Part shown: positions 20,960 to 30,200 of the stretch, piece after piece
Numbering within the stretch: position 1 is the first letter of the stretch
Layout of the letters: the number at the start of each line of letters is the position of its first letter
Source of the DNA: Closterium sp. Naga37s-1
Lineage: Eukaryota; Streptophyta; Zygnematophyceae; Desmidiales; Closteriaceae
DNA: 64,000 nt
NCBI GenBank assembly: GCA_947471745.1
Contig: CANJKZ010000114.1
Location: 982,501 to 1,046,500, forward strand
Direction: 5' to 3'
Position numbers and translations under genes: made by a program
Notes under the pieces: model-generated
The model's input: the letters and a program-made list of their open reading frames with translations, nothing else
Told to the model about the DNA's origin: nothing
Databases searched by the model: none

Positions 20960-21141
20960 CCCTCCATCCTCCCTTCTCCCTCCATCCTCCCTACTCCCTC
21001 CATCCTCCCTTCTCCCTCCATCCTCCCTTCTCCCTCCATCCTCCCTACTCCCTCCATCCTCCCTTCTCCCTCCATCCTCCCTTCTCCCTCCATCCTCCCT
21101 TCTCCCCCCATCCTCCCTTCTCCCTCCATCCTCCCTTCTAA
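20960..21141. repeat. CT-rich minisatellite, right part
   Basis: CCCTCCATCCTCCCTTCT units continue from the tract at 5140-5269 on the other side of element I. All frames stay open because of the repeat; I do not treat them as coding. Confidence 0.9.
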
Positions 21142-22488
21142 AATGGTCCTCTCCATTACCCCCTGAGCCGCCAAGGTGGTGTCGGCAAGCCTTGTCACAG
21201 CAATGCGTGAAATATCTTCGGATCCCCGTCACCTTTGCTTTGGAAGCACACTCGTGAAATGAACCCCTGTGAGGCGTAATCATTGGGCTTCATGGTCAGC
21301 ATGAGATCAGTAAGAACTTCTACGCACGCACGTCAGCAGTTTCCTTGCTCCCCTCGTTGCTATCTTGACATTGCTACTGCAGCCTTGCCTGCGGCCTTTC
21401 TAATGAGCAGTTCTCTGCCTTCCACTGCTTGGAATGGGGGCCTGACAGTAAGAGCTTCTGCTCACACGCGCCAGCACTTGCCTCCCCTCGGTTGCCAACT
21501 TGACATTGTTTGCTATGTGCGACCTGCCTAATGGGCTTTTTCCTGCCAGCCACTGCTTGGAATATACTACCAAGTACGGTACCGATATTGATGCTTGCTC
21601 GTTCTTCCTAGACCTCTGAGAGCTCCATTACCTCGTTCTGTCGGCGCGTTATTATAAGGATAAGGTGTCAGAAATAGTACGTAGGAATGATTGACTAGGA
21701 AGCAAGGATGAGTACAAGTACTAGGGTTGACCTAAAGTGTTGTACCCCTTAGAGTATGCCCCACTACAGCCTAGAGATAACAAATGCAATTTGACATAAG
21801 GAAGTTTGTGCAATACGGTAGAATGTTCATGATAAGAGGTTGAGTTGAGACCTTATCGAGGCTCGGTGATAGCCGGTTGGGTGCCGTGCCGAACCTGGAA
21901 GCATCAGTTGTGCACGCATCAACAAAAGAACACACCCCTAGCAGTGACAACTCATACAGAGGGAGGATTCGCCAACTCTCCTCACTGCTGGTGCGAGCCC
22001 CATCTCCTCCACGCTATGGAAGAATGAAGCACACAAATTTGTGTCGGGCAGCCCTGAATGCCATGTAGAAAGAGTTGACAAGGCCAAAATGTTATTTTGC
22101 TGCCAGCCCCACAGCCCTCGATGTCCTGTGCCCAGTCAATTATTCGCGGCAGTGGCATGCATTGCTGTACTGCGCTTTTCACGCCACTGACAAATTTGCT
22201 GAAAAAGTTTGATGGAGAGTGGGAGTGGGATGTCAGGGTCAACCTGATGCTGGGAGCCAGGTGGCTCTCCATGAGGTGCGTCGTTATTGCTAGTGTGGGC
22301 GGGATGTGGCAATGTGTAAGCTTGTGAATGGCTTGGGGCACCTGACCCGCATCTTGGAGCAACTTTCTGGGTTGGAGCATAGGCCCCATACGTCGCGAAA
22401 TACACATGTCTCAAAGCGGCAACACACTCGTTTGTCAAAGACTGCAACTCACATACGGTGGGACTTTGATTATCTCCAACAAGGCTAC
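21142..22488. other. Intergenic region with an LTR relic
   Basis: I see no gene here. At about 21666-21790, TGTCAGAAATAG...GTTGTACCCCTTAGAG...CCCCACTACAGCCTAG is a decayed minus-oriented LTR of the short-LTR copia family (compare 34659-34797). The small frames at 21283-21531 and 21982-22447 match nothing I know. Confidence 0.5.
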
Positions 22489-22916
22489 TGTTGTGATAAC
22501 TACAGAATCATTTGAATAGGATAAGATGCCTTTAGAGCTAAGAAAGCGAAAGTCTTAGTTGGCTATTGTCATAGTGAATGTAAAATCAATCGGTACAATT
22601 TCTATACCGACTAGTTGGCTATTGTCATATGCGAAACTCACATACATTGGTCTATATGGTCCTAGCTAGCCATGTACTTTGAGAGGTACAATTTCTTGTG
22701 TGACCGTATTACAGATATCGGTAGAGTAATATATATGATTTCCGACGCCTTACAATTACCATGTCTTGCGCGTAGTTTCCTAGTTGGTCATTCAACAATC
22801 GGTATGATTGACTCTCGACTGTTGAATTTGTTGTGTATCCTAGACAAGTGTATCGCGACAATGTGGAACTGCGCATCCTTCTAGAATGTTTAAATTACCG
22901 TTGAATTATTCAATCA
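22489..22916 (-). repeat. 3' LTR of element V
   Basis: 428 bp, TGTTGTGATAAC...TTCAATCA on the plus strand. The start matches the 5' LTR at 34576 (TGTTGTGATAAATTCTGAATC). It keeps the inverted repeat TTCAACAATCG...CGACTGTTGAA (about 22792-22826). Confidence 0.8.
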
Positions 22917-22929
22917 CTCCCCTTCACTC

Positions 22930-23899
22930 TCTGAGGTATGGCACATGCATCTTTTTTAGGACTTTGCACAGTTCAACACAATGCAGGAGCTTCTAATGTG
23001 GCAGCTTCATCGTCAAGAAATCTGTAGCATGCTCACTAGTCGTACAGTAGGTAAGGTCCACATTTCCCTTGTGGATTTCGTCCTTCACGAAGAAGTATTA
23101 AAGCGAGATATGCTTCGTGCGGTTCACGAAGGCGGACGTGTTGACGATCTTGATTGCACTCTGGTTGCCGCAGAGTAGCTTGAAGGACCCGTTCATCTCG
23201 ACCTTCTCCACTTGCAAGAATTCTTTAAGGCATTCCTTCGCTAACAGCTACATTAGCGGCGATGAACTCTGCTCCAGCTGATGAAAGGCGATGAGACCTT
23301 GCTTTTGTGAGTTCAACAAGTTCAAGGCGAAAAATAAATCCAGTACCGGAAGGTAGATGTTTCATTCGCCTTGTAACTTATGTCGACATCAGGTGTAGAA
23401 ATGAAGTATTGCAACACTTATCGTAGATCCGCCATGTTCTCCCCTCCAGGTCGGCGAAGGTACTAGCGAGCTTGCTTGCGACGTAGGGTAAGTGCAGTCG
23501 ACACGTAATGGCGACAAATAGTTGTTGCTAGTAAAGCCAGAGCTCGACCACGGACAATGGTGTAGTGTCAGGAGTGTGCTCAGGAGGAGGGGTGCGGAAT
23601 GGCGTGGAGAGGTTGATCAAGGCGCTGCCAAATTTCTTCGCAAGAGCCTTGGCTTACTTGGTGGTGGAAAGGTGGATGTTTTCAGCAAACTCTGAGATGT
23701 TGAGGATGAGGAACTGAGTAATATAGTGTGAAATGGTGATATCGAGCTTCTCCTTGATGTTCTTCAAGAAGTGATCCACAAGCTTGTCGTTGATTCCCGT
23801 GTAGAGGAGATCGGCGACGTAAGGGACACAAGGAGCATAGTAATTGTGGTGCTCAAGGCAGTACATGTCGTTGTCGTGGAGGAGCTGCTGGAAGCCGAG
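22930..23899 (-). pseudogene. Element V RNase H and RT C-terminal part
   Basis: On the minus strand the part next to the LTR reads CGNQSAIKIVN, FVNRTKHISL, stop, YFFVKDEIHKGNVDLTYC, which parallels element I's RNase H with point stops. Further right (23654-23899) it reads GFQQLLHDNDMYCLEH, YVADLLYTG (RT motif YVDD changed to YVAD) and FLKNIKEKLDITI. The reading ends at the insertion point of the gypsy relic IX (CCGAG, 23895-23899). Confidence 0.8.
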
Positions 23900-24256
23900 T
23901 GTGAGCATTGAGTCTCGAGTTCAGAAAGTAAATTATAAATCATGGGTACAACTACGTGACTATATATAGGCACGATACAGGGCAGGTGAGCAGGATGTTA
24001 CACGAATGATCCGTGCATCGGGAACCGTCGGGAACGGAACCTTCCCGAATTCGGTAGAGCAAAATCGGTGATAATCACGCACCCGCGAGATCATACGAGA
24101 TAACTAAAAAAACCAGGAATTTGGTGCATGCAACGTATTCCAGTGCTAAAACTATAATAACTATAGTAAAAGCAACGAACTAGGAAATAAGCACAGAAAT
24201 GATAATAGAAAATAAGAATAAGCAAGTTCAGGTAAGAACGGACGTCGTAATCTCAC
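23900..24256 (-). repeat. 3' LTR of gypsy element IX
   Basis: About 357 bp, starting TGTGAGCATTGAG on the plus strand. It aligns with 25621-25985; the inner end is set by the last shared bases (GTCGTA.TCTCAC). Confidence 0.7.
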
Positions 24257-24306
24257 GCGTCCCTTGCTCAAAGCTGGTTGGCGTCAGAATCACCCTGCTT
24301 GACAAG

Positions 24307-24605
24307 TTAATCCTTGAGAGCACGGTGTGCGTTGCCCATATCAGCTTCTGTAACCCAGCTGTCCTCCGATGGGTCATATCCCTTCTGGCGGATCAGGAAC
24401 CCGAGCGTGTTGCCGCGTCTGTGTCGATGAGCGATGACGCGTTCTACCTCGTACTCGGGTTCATCCTGTACGAGAACAGGTGGCGGTGGCGGTAGCTGAC
24501 GTCTTTGGTACTGCTGATTGGGGTCCTTGTAGGGCTTCAGCAGCTGCACATGGAAAGCATTGTGAAGCTTCCATGTACTCGATAAGTGCAAGCGGAATGT
24601 AACGT
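24307..24605 (-). pseudogene. Gypsy integrase C-terminus with chromodomain
   Basis: About 97 residues end in TAA at 24309-24307. LHNAFHVQLLKPY is the conserved link after the gypsy integrase. It is followed by a proline run and PEYEVERVIAHRHRRGNTLGF..RQKGYDPSEDSWVTE, a chromodomain with the usual EYEVE start, although the first W of the WKG motif is replaced (RQKGY). Chromodomains direct chromovirus integration to chromatin marks. The 5' side is cut by fragment X at about 24603. Confidence 0.8.
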
Positions 24606-25030
24606 ACACCTTCAGCCTTGGTTCCGGCTCTGTTTCGTGGCAGTCTACCCGCTCGTCCTCTGTTCTCAGCTCCAGTTGTGAGGCTGAGATCTACGCTGGG
24701 GCCATGGCTGCACAGGAGTTATGCTGGCTCACCTACCTGCTGACCGACTTCGGAGAGGTGCCTCGTTCTCCTCCAGTTCTGTACGTCGACAACAAGGCCA
24801 TGCTGGCCTTGTGTCAGGAGCACAGGCTGGAGCACAGAACGAAGCACATTGCTCTGCGCTACTTCCTTGCTCGAGAGTTGCAGCAGCGTGGTCAGCTTCG
24901 TCTTGCTTACGTGGCCTCGCGGGCCAACACTGCTGATATCTTTACCAAGGCACTTCAGCCTTGTGATCATCAGCGTTTCTGTACTATGCTAGGTCTTGTG
25001 CCTACCGGGCCTCACTTGCTTACCTCTTGA
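24606..25030 (+). pseudogene. Element X RNase H C-terminal part
   Basis: Open to TGA at 25028-25030, with SSCEAEIYAGAMAAQEL, VDNKAMLALCQEHRLE, RTKHIALRYF and ANTADIFTKALQP. It is nearly identical in protein to the tails of III, IV and VIII. The start is a truncation point, not a gene start. Confidence 0.85.
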
Positions 25031-25249
25031 CTTTGCCTGTACTGTGATCTATATATACCTGCACCTGCATGCTTACCCCTGCTAGGTTGAGATCACTGTC
25101 TTGCTTGTTCACCTTGATTTATAATCCTGCATGTGAACTGGCCTTGTGGCCTTGAACTTGTGCTCAGAATGTGTGGTGACGTTGAGATCCACCCTGAGCT
25201 TGACCTTGCCTTGTTCTCTTGTTTGTCCCCCACTTTGCCTATGGGGGTG

Positions 25250-25368
25250 TGTCAGAACTATATTGTAGGCTGTAGTGGGGTAGACAATATGGGGTACAAC
25301 TCTTTTAGGTTTTCATACTTGTACCCACCTGCTTCCTAGTTCATTCATTCCTCGTTATTATTGTCACA
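25250..25368 (+). repeat. 3' LTR of element X
   Basis: TGTCAGAACTATATTG...TATTGTCACA, 119 bp, after TATGGGGGTG. It has the family core with GTAGGCTGTAGTGGGGTA. Confidence 0.85.
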
Positions 25369-25617
25369 TTTCGCGCTAGGATTGAACGCCTCCGGTAGCC
25401 TCGGCTTCTCTTCTTCGATGTTTATTGTAGCTGTTGCCGCTGTTGCATATACAAATGTCGGTGTCGCTACCTTCGTTGATGCTGTTGCTACTGTTGTGGC
25501 GACTACCGACTGGTTCGCGAGAAGACTTTCAAGTCGTTCAAGTGTCGCGCGAGTCTGCTCTTGTTCGGCACGAAGACTCGCGAGCTCCTGTAGAAAATTG
25601 TCACCAGAGCCCTCCAT
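25369..25617 (-). pseudogene. Gypsy gag N-terminus (element IX)
   Basis: ATG at 25617-25615 (minus), about 4 bp inside the LTR border. It encodes MEGSGDNFLQELASLRAEQ, a heptad-like stretch (EQTRATLERLESLLANQ) and KPRLPEAFNPSAK, as gypsy gag proteins have before the main Gag domain. It is cut off at 25369 by fragment X. Confidence 0.6.
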
Positions 25618-25620
25618 GTC

Positions 25621-25985
25621 TGTTCCGATAACCACTCGAGGAGGGGGGGAGTTAAAAATCAACACGGAACTGGTTTTACGTACCAGAATCTACGTGAATA
25701 TATATAGGCACGGCCCAAGGCAGGTAACCAGTATGTTACGCGAATGTTTCGTGCATCGGGAACCATCGGGAACGGAACCCTCCCCCGAATTCAGTAGAGC
25801 GAAATTGATGATAATCATGCACACGCGAGATCACACAAGATAACTCTAGAAACCAGGAATTTGGTGCACGCAATGTATTTCGGTGCTAAATCTGTAATAA
25901 CTATAGTAAAAGCAACGAACTAGGAAATGGTAATAGAAAATAAGAATAAGCAAGTTCGGGTAAGAATGGACGTCGTACTCTCACA
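25621..25985 (-). repeat. 5' LTR of gypsy element IX
   Basis: About 365 bp from TGTTCCGATAACC to ACTCTCACA. A TATA-like stretch (ATATATATAGG, about 25700) occurs in both LTRs. Confidence 0.65.
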
Positions 25986-25990
25986 CCGAG

Positions 25991-26062
25991 TGAGCAGCCC
26001 TTTGGAGCAGGCACACATTTGATGCATCTTCTTCGAATGCGTGTGGCTGATTGACATAGATG
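25991..26062 (-). pseudogene. Element V RT fragment between IX and III
   Basis: On the minus strand it encodes YVNQPHAFEEDASNVCLLQR, equivalent to YVEQPHAFEENGDAICLLQK in element I. Its left end joins RT sequence beyond element IX and its right end joins the RT at 33205 beyond element III, which shows that both inserted into element V's RT. Confidence 0.85.
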
Positions 26063-26188
26063 TGTCAAACTTATATGCTGATGTGTAGGCTATAGTGGGG
26101 TAGCCCATATGGGGTACAACCCAATTAGGGTTTCCTACTTGTACCCATCTTGCTGCTAGTTCATTCATTCTCGTTCATTATTCTAACA
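26063..26188 (+). repeat. 5' LTR of element III
   Basis: TGTCAAACTTATATG...TTATTCTAACA, 126 bp. It lacks four bases near position 19 compared with the 3' LTR. Confidence 0.95.
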
Positions 26189-26479
26189 TGGTTTCAGAGC
26201 AGGTCCTGACCTAGGACCGTTTATTTAGGGCCCACCGAATCGTTCCCTGCCCGTAGCGTGTTACCCTACCCGTAGCGCCCTACCGTGTTCGTCGCGCTGC
26301 CCCACCAGTTGCGTTACCCTGCCCGCGCGCCGCCCTGCTGGCTGCCGCACTGCCTTGCCCTGCCCTGCGTTGCGCTGCCTAGCGCGCGCTCTGCCCTGCC
26401 CTGCGTTGCGCTGCCCCGCGCACGCCCTGCCCTGTGTGCTGCCCCGCGCACGCCCTGCCCTGTGTGCTGCCCCGCGCAC

Positions 26480-27010
26480 GCCCTGCCCTGAGTCGCCCCA
26501 GGACCCGCGCGACGCCCTGCCCTGCCCGGCGCGTCGCCCTAGGACCCGCGTGACGCCCTGCCCTGCCCGTCGCGTCGCCCTAGGACCCGCGCGGCGCCCT
26601 GCCCTGCCCGTCGCGTCGCCCTAGGACCCGCGCGGCGCCCTGCCCTGCCCGTCGCGTCGCCCTAGGACCCGCGCGGCGCCCTACCCTGCCCGTCGCGTCG
26701 CCCTAGGACCCGCGCGACTCCCTGCCCTGCCCGTCGGGTCGCCCTAGGACCCGCGCGACGCCCTGCCCTGCCCGTCGCGTCGCCCTAGGACCCGCGCGAC
26801 GCCCTGCCCTGCCCGTCGCGTCACCCTAGGACCTGCGCGACGCCCTGCCCTGCCCGTCGCGTCGCCCTAGGACCCACGCGACGCCCTGCCCTGCCCGTCG
26901 CGTCGCCCTAGGACCCGCGCGACGCCCTGCCCTGCCCGTCGCGTCGCCCTAGGGCCCGCGCGCCGCCCCTGCCCTGCCCGTCGCGTCACCCTAGGGCCAG
27001 CGCGCCGCCC
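26480..27010 (+). repeat. 40-bp GC-rich tandem repeat in the leader of element III
   Basis: About 13 units of a 40-bp repeat built from CGCGACGCCCTGCCCTGCC and CGTCGCGTCGCCCTAGGACC. Simpler GCCCTGCCCTGCG-like units lie to the left (26340-26480) and decayed CGCGCGCCGCCC units to the right (to about 27200). It sits between the priming site and the Gly-rich gag remnant, as in II and IV, but the unit sequence differs. Confidence 0.9.
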
Positions 27011-27276
27011 TGCTGCCCGCGCTCCGCCCTGCCCATGCCCGTCGCGTCCACCCTGGCAGCCCGCGCGCCGCCATCTGCAGCCCGCGCGCTGCCCTTGCCT
27101 GCCCGCGCGCCCTCCTCTGCCCGCGTGCCGCCCTACTTGCAACGCGCCGCCCTACTCTGGCCGCGCGCCGCCCTTCTCTGACCGTGCGCCGCCCCGACCT
27201 ACCCTAGTGCCTGCTCGCCACCCTACCTTCCCTGCGTGCTGCCGTGCCGGTCGCACACCTCCTTACTTTGCCTGCT

Positions 27277-30200
27277 ATGACGTCTCTTCGTGGTAGCGGT
27301 GGGAGTGGTGGCGGCGGTGGTGGCAGCAGTGGGAGTGGTGGCGGCGGCCGTAGTGGCAGTCTCGGTGGAGCTGTTCGGTGGGGAGTTTCTGGCGGAGGCC
27401 AGATGTAGCTCCAGCGACGTCCGCGCGAGTCCCTCACGCCCCAGCAGCTTCGTGAGTGGTACGCTAGTTGGGGTTGTGGCGGCAGCCGTAGTGGCAGTCG
27501 CCCTGGAGCTGGTCAGTCGGGAGTTTCTGGCGGTGGCCAGATGCAGCTGCAGCGGAGTCCGCGCGAGACCCTTACGCCCCAGCAGCTTCGTGAGTGGTAC
27601 GCTCAGAGTAGAGGGTCTCGGAGTACTGCTCGCTGCCCGTACGTCATTCGCACAGGTGATCGGGCTGGTCAGACTTGCGAGACAGTTGGTCACATACAGT
27701 CCCGCTGCTTTGCCTGTCTGAGTGATGCCTGGCGTACAAAGTTTGGCGACGCGGCTGAGCTCCCCAGCTGGCTGGAGTTGCTTAGGCAGAGGGTGGATAT
27801 CTTTGCTCTTTACTATGATGCTATCCTCACTGCCATGTATCCATTGCCTGCTAGTGCTGAGGGTGACTGTTACCTGTGTGTGCCGCCCGACCCAGGTATA
27901 GAGTCTGCTGCTCTAGGTGCTGGTGAGGCTGCTGCTCTAGGTGCTGGTGAGCCTGCTGCCCTAGGTGCTGGTGAGGCTGCTGCTCTAGGTACTAGTGAGT
28001 CTTCTCTCTCTGGTACTGCGCCTGCTGAGGCCTTGCACACCTTCACGCTTGACTCAGGTGCTTCCCGCTGTTTCTTTCGCGACAGTACCGCACTCACACC
28101 GCTCCCTGCACATGTTGCTGTCTCTCTGGCTGACCCCTCTGGGGGCCCAGTCCTTGCACGTTCCTCCACTTTTCTACCGTGTCCGGCGGTTCCGTCTAGC
28201 TCACTGTCAGGTCTTCACCTCCCCTCGTTCTCTACGAACTTGGTGAGCAACGCCGTCCTTCAGGATGTATGGGTTGACACCTTTACTCCAGGAGGACAGC
28301 ATGTGGCGATCTGTACGTGCTCCCGGACTGGCCGGCAACTGGCCACGTTCACACGTGCGCCTGGCTCGAGTCTGTACACACTGACTACTGTGTCTCCTCA
28401 GGTAGCTGCGTCTGCGTCTGCGTCATGTCAGCTAGCGGCCCCCTGCTCGTGTCGCGCACTGTCGCACCGGACCCTCCTTTGGCACCACCGTCTTGGTCAC
28501 CCCTCAGTGCAGCGCCTTCGTGGCATGCACTCGCGTCTCCTTGTCTCTGGTCTTCCCGAGACTCTGCCTCCCCTCCCACCCTCGCCTGCCCCTCCCTGCC
28601 TTCCCTGTGTCGAGGGGCGGCAGCGCGCCTCTCCTCACTCCTCCTCGTTTCCCCCGACGACTGCTCCCCTGCAGACTCTCCACATGGACGTGTGGGGCCC
28701 AGCCCGCGTCCGTGGACAGGGCCGCGAGCGCTACTTTCTGCTGGTTGTTGACGACTACTCGCGTTACACCACGGTCTTCCCCTTGCGCAGCAAGGGGGAG
28801 GTCCCTGATGTTTTGATCCCTTGGATCCGCACTGTCCGTCTCCAGCTCCGCGAGCGGTTCCACACGGACCTTCCAGTCCTGCGTCTGCACTCTGACAGAG
28901 GTGGTGAGTTTTCCTCCGACCTCTTGCGGGACTTTTGTCGTGGGGAGGGCATTCTCCAGTCGTTCACGCTTCCGGCCTCTCCGCAGCAAAATGGGGTTGT
29001 TGAGCGCCGCATTGGCTTAGTCATGGAGGTCGCTCGTACCTCCATGATCCATGCGGCTGCCCCCCATTTTCTGTGGCCGTTTGCGGTCCGGTACGCTGCG
29101 CATCAGCTCAACCTCTAGCCCCGTGTCTCCTTGCCGGAGACCTTGCCTACACTGCGTTGGACGGGGAAGGTTGGCGATGCGTCGGTGTTCCGGGTCTGGG
29201 GTTCTCGTGCCTTTGTCCGCGATACGTCCGCGGACAAGCTCTCCGCCCGCGCCATTCCCTGCGTCTTCCTTGGTTTTCCCCCTGACGCGCCTGGCTGGCA
29301 GTTTTACCACCCCACCTCGCGACGTGTCATGCCCTCTCAGGACGTCACGTTCGACGAGTCGGTTCCCTTTTACCGTCGCTTCCCCTACCGCACTGCCCCT
29401 CTCCCCCCCCCCGCCACTCTTCCTCGCACCAGGTCCTCCTCCGGTAGACCCCCTCCCCCCTCAGGGTCCTGCTCCCCCAGGTGTGTCTCAGGTAGACCCT
29501 GTCGAGCCTGTCGAGGTCGCGGTCGACTCTGGTGCTGCTGCTGGGGGTGGTGTTGCTGGGGGTGCTGAGCCGGAGCGTGCGGAGCCTGGGGGTGCTGAGC
29601 CTGAGCGTGCGGAGCCTGGGGGTGCTGAGCCTGAGGTTGCTGAGTCTGGGGGTGCTTAGCCTGGGGGTGCTGAGACTGGGGGTGCTGAGCCTGCGGGTGC
29701 GGAGACTGGGAGTGCTGAGCCTGGGGGTGCTGAGTTTGCTAGAGGTCCTACAGGTGCCTCGTCCCGGCGGGAGTCTCTCTCTCCACCACAGCTGCGCGAG
29801 TGGTTTGCTCGGCGCTGGAGCCTTCGGAGCGGCACCGCTGGAGCCGGGGGGCCTCCTGCTGGAGGCCCTGGAGCTGGAGGTGCTGCCGGAGTTGGAGCTG
29901 GAGCTGCTGGAGTTGCTGGAGCCACTGGTCCCGGAGGTGCTCGTACTGGAGGTACTGGAGCTGCTGGTGCTGGTGGCGCTGCGGGCGTTGGAGCCGGAGG
30001 TGCTGGAGCTGCTGGTCCTGGAGTTACTGGAGGTACTGGAGGTTCTCCGAGTGCCTCGTCACACCGGGAGACTCTCTCCCCACCACAGCTGCGCGAGTGG
30101 TTTGCTCGGCGCTGGAGTCTTCAGAGTGGCGCTGCTGGAGCTGGGGGGCCTGCCACTGGAGGCCCTGGTCCTGGTGGCGCTGGAGGTACTGGAGCTGCTG

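Larger units (their letters stand above)
24603..25368 (+). mobile_element. Element X: 3' fragment of a short-LTR copia element
   Basis: The fragment begins abruptly inside RNase H (YTFSLGSGSVSW) and runs through the stop at 25028-25030, the conserved 3' segment, the GGGGG tract and a 119-bp LTR (25250-25368). It has no 5' LTR. Because the gypsy body is missing at the same place, one deletion probably removed the gypsy gag-pol and the 5' part of X together. Confidence 0.8.
23900..25985 (-). mobile_element. Element IX: Ty3/gypsy chromovirus relic
   Basis: TG...CA boundaries are flanked by CCGAG (23895-23899 and 25986-25990). The LTRs are at about 23900-24256 and 25621-25985; they share a long diverged alignment (GCATCGGGAACC.TCGGGAACGGAACC, then CAGGAATTTGGTGCA, then AGTAAAAGCAACGAACTAGGAAAT). 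Between them remain a gag N-terminus (25369-25617, minus) and the integrase C-terminus with chromodomain-like end (24307-24605, minus). The middle is gone and a copia 3' fragment (X) occupies its place. Confidence 0.8.
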
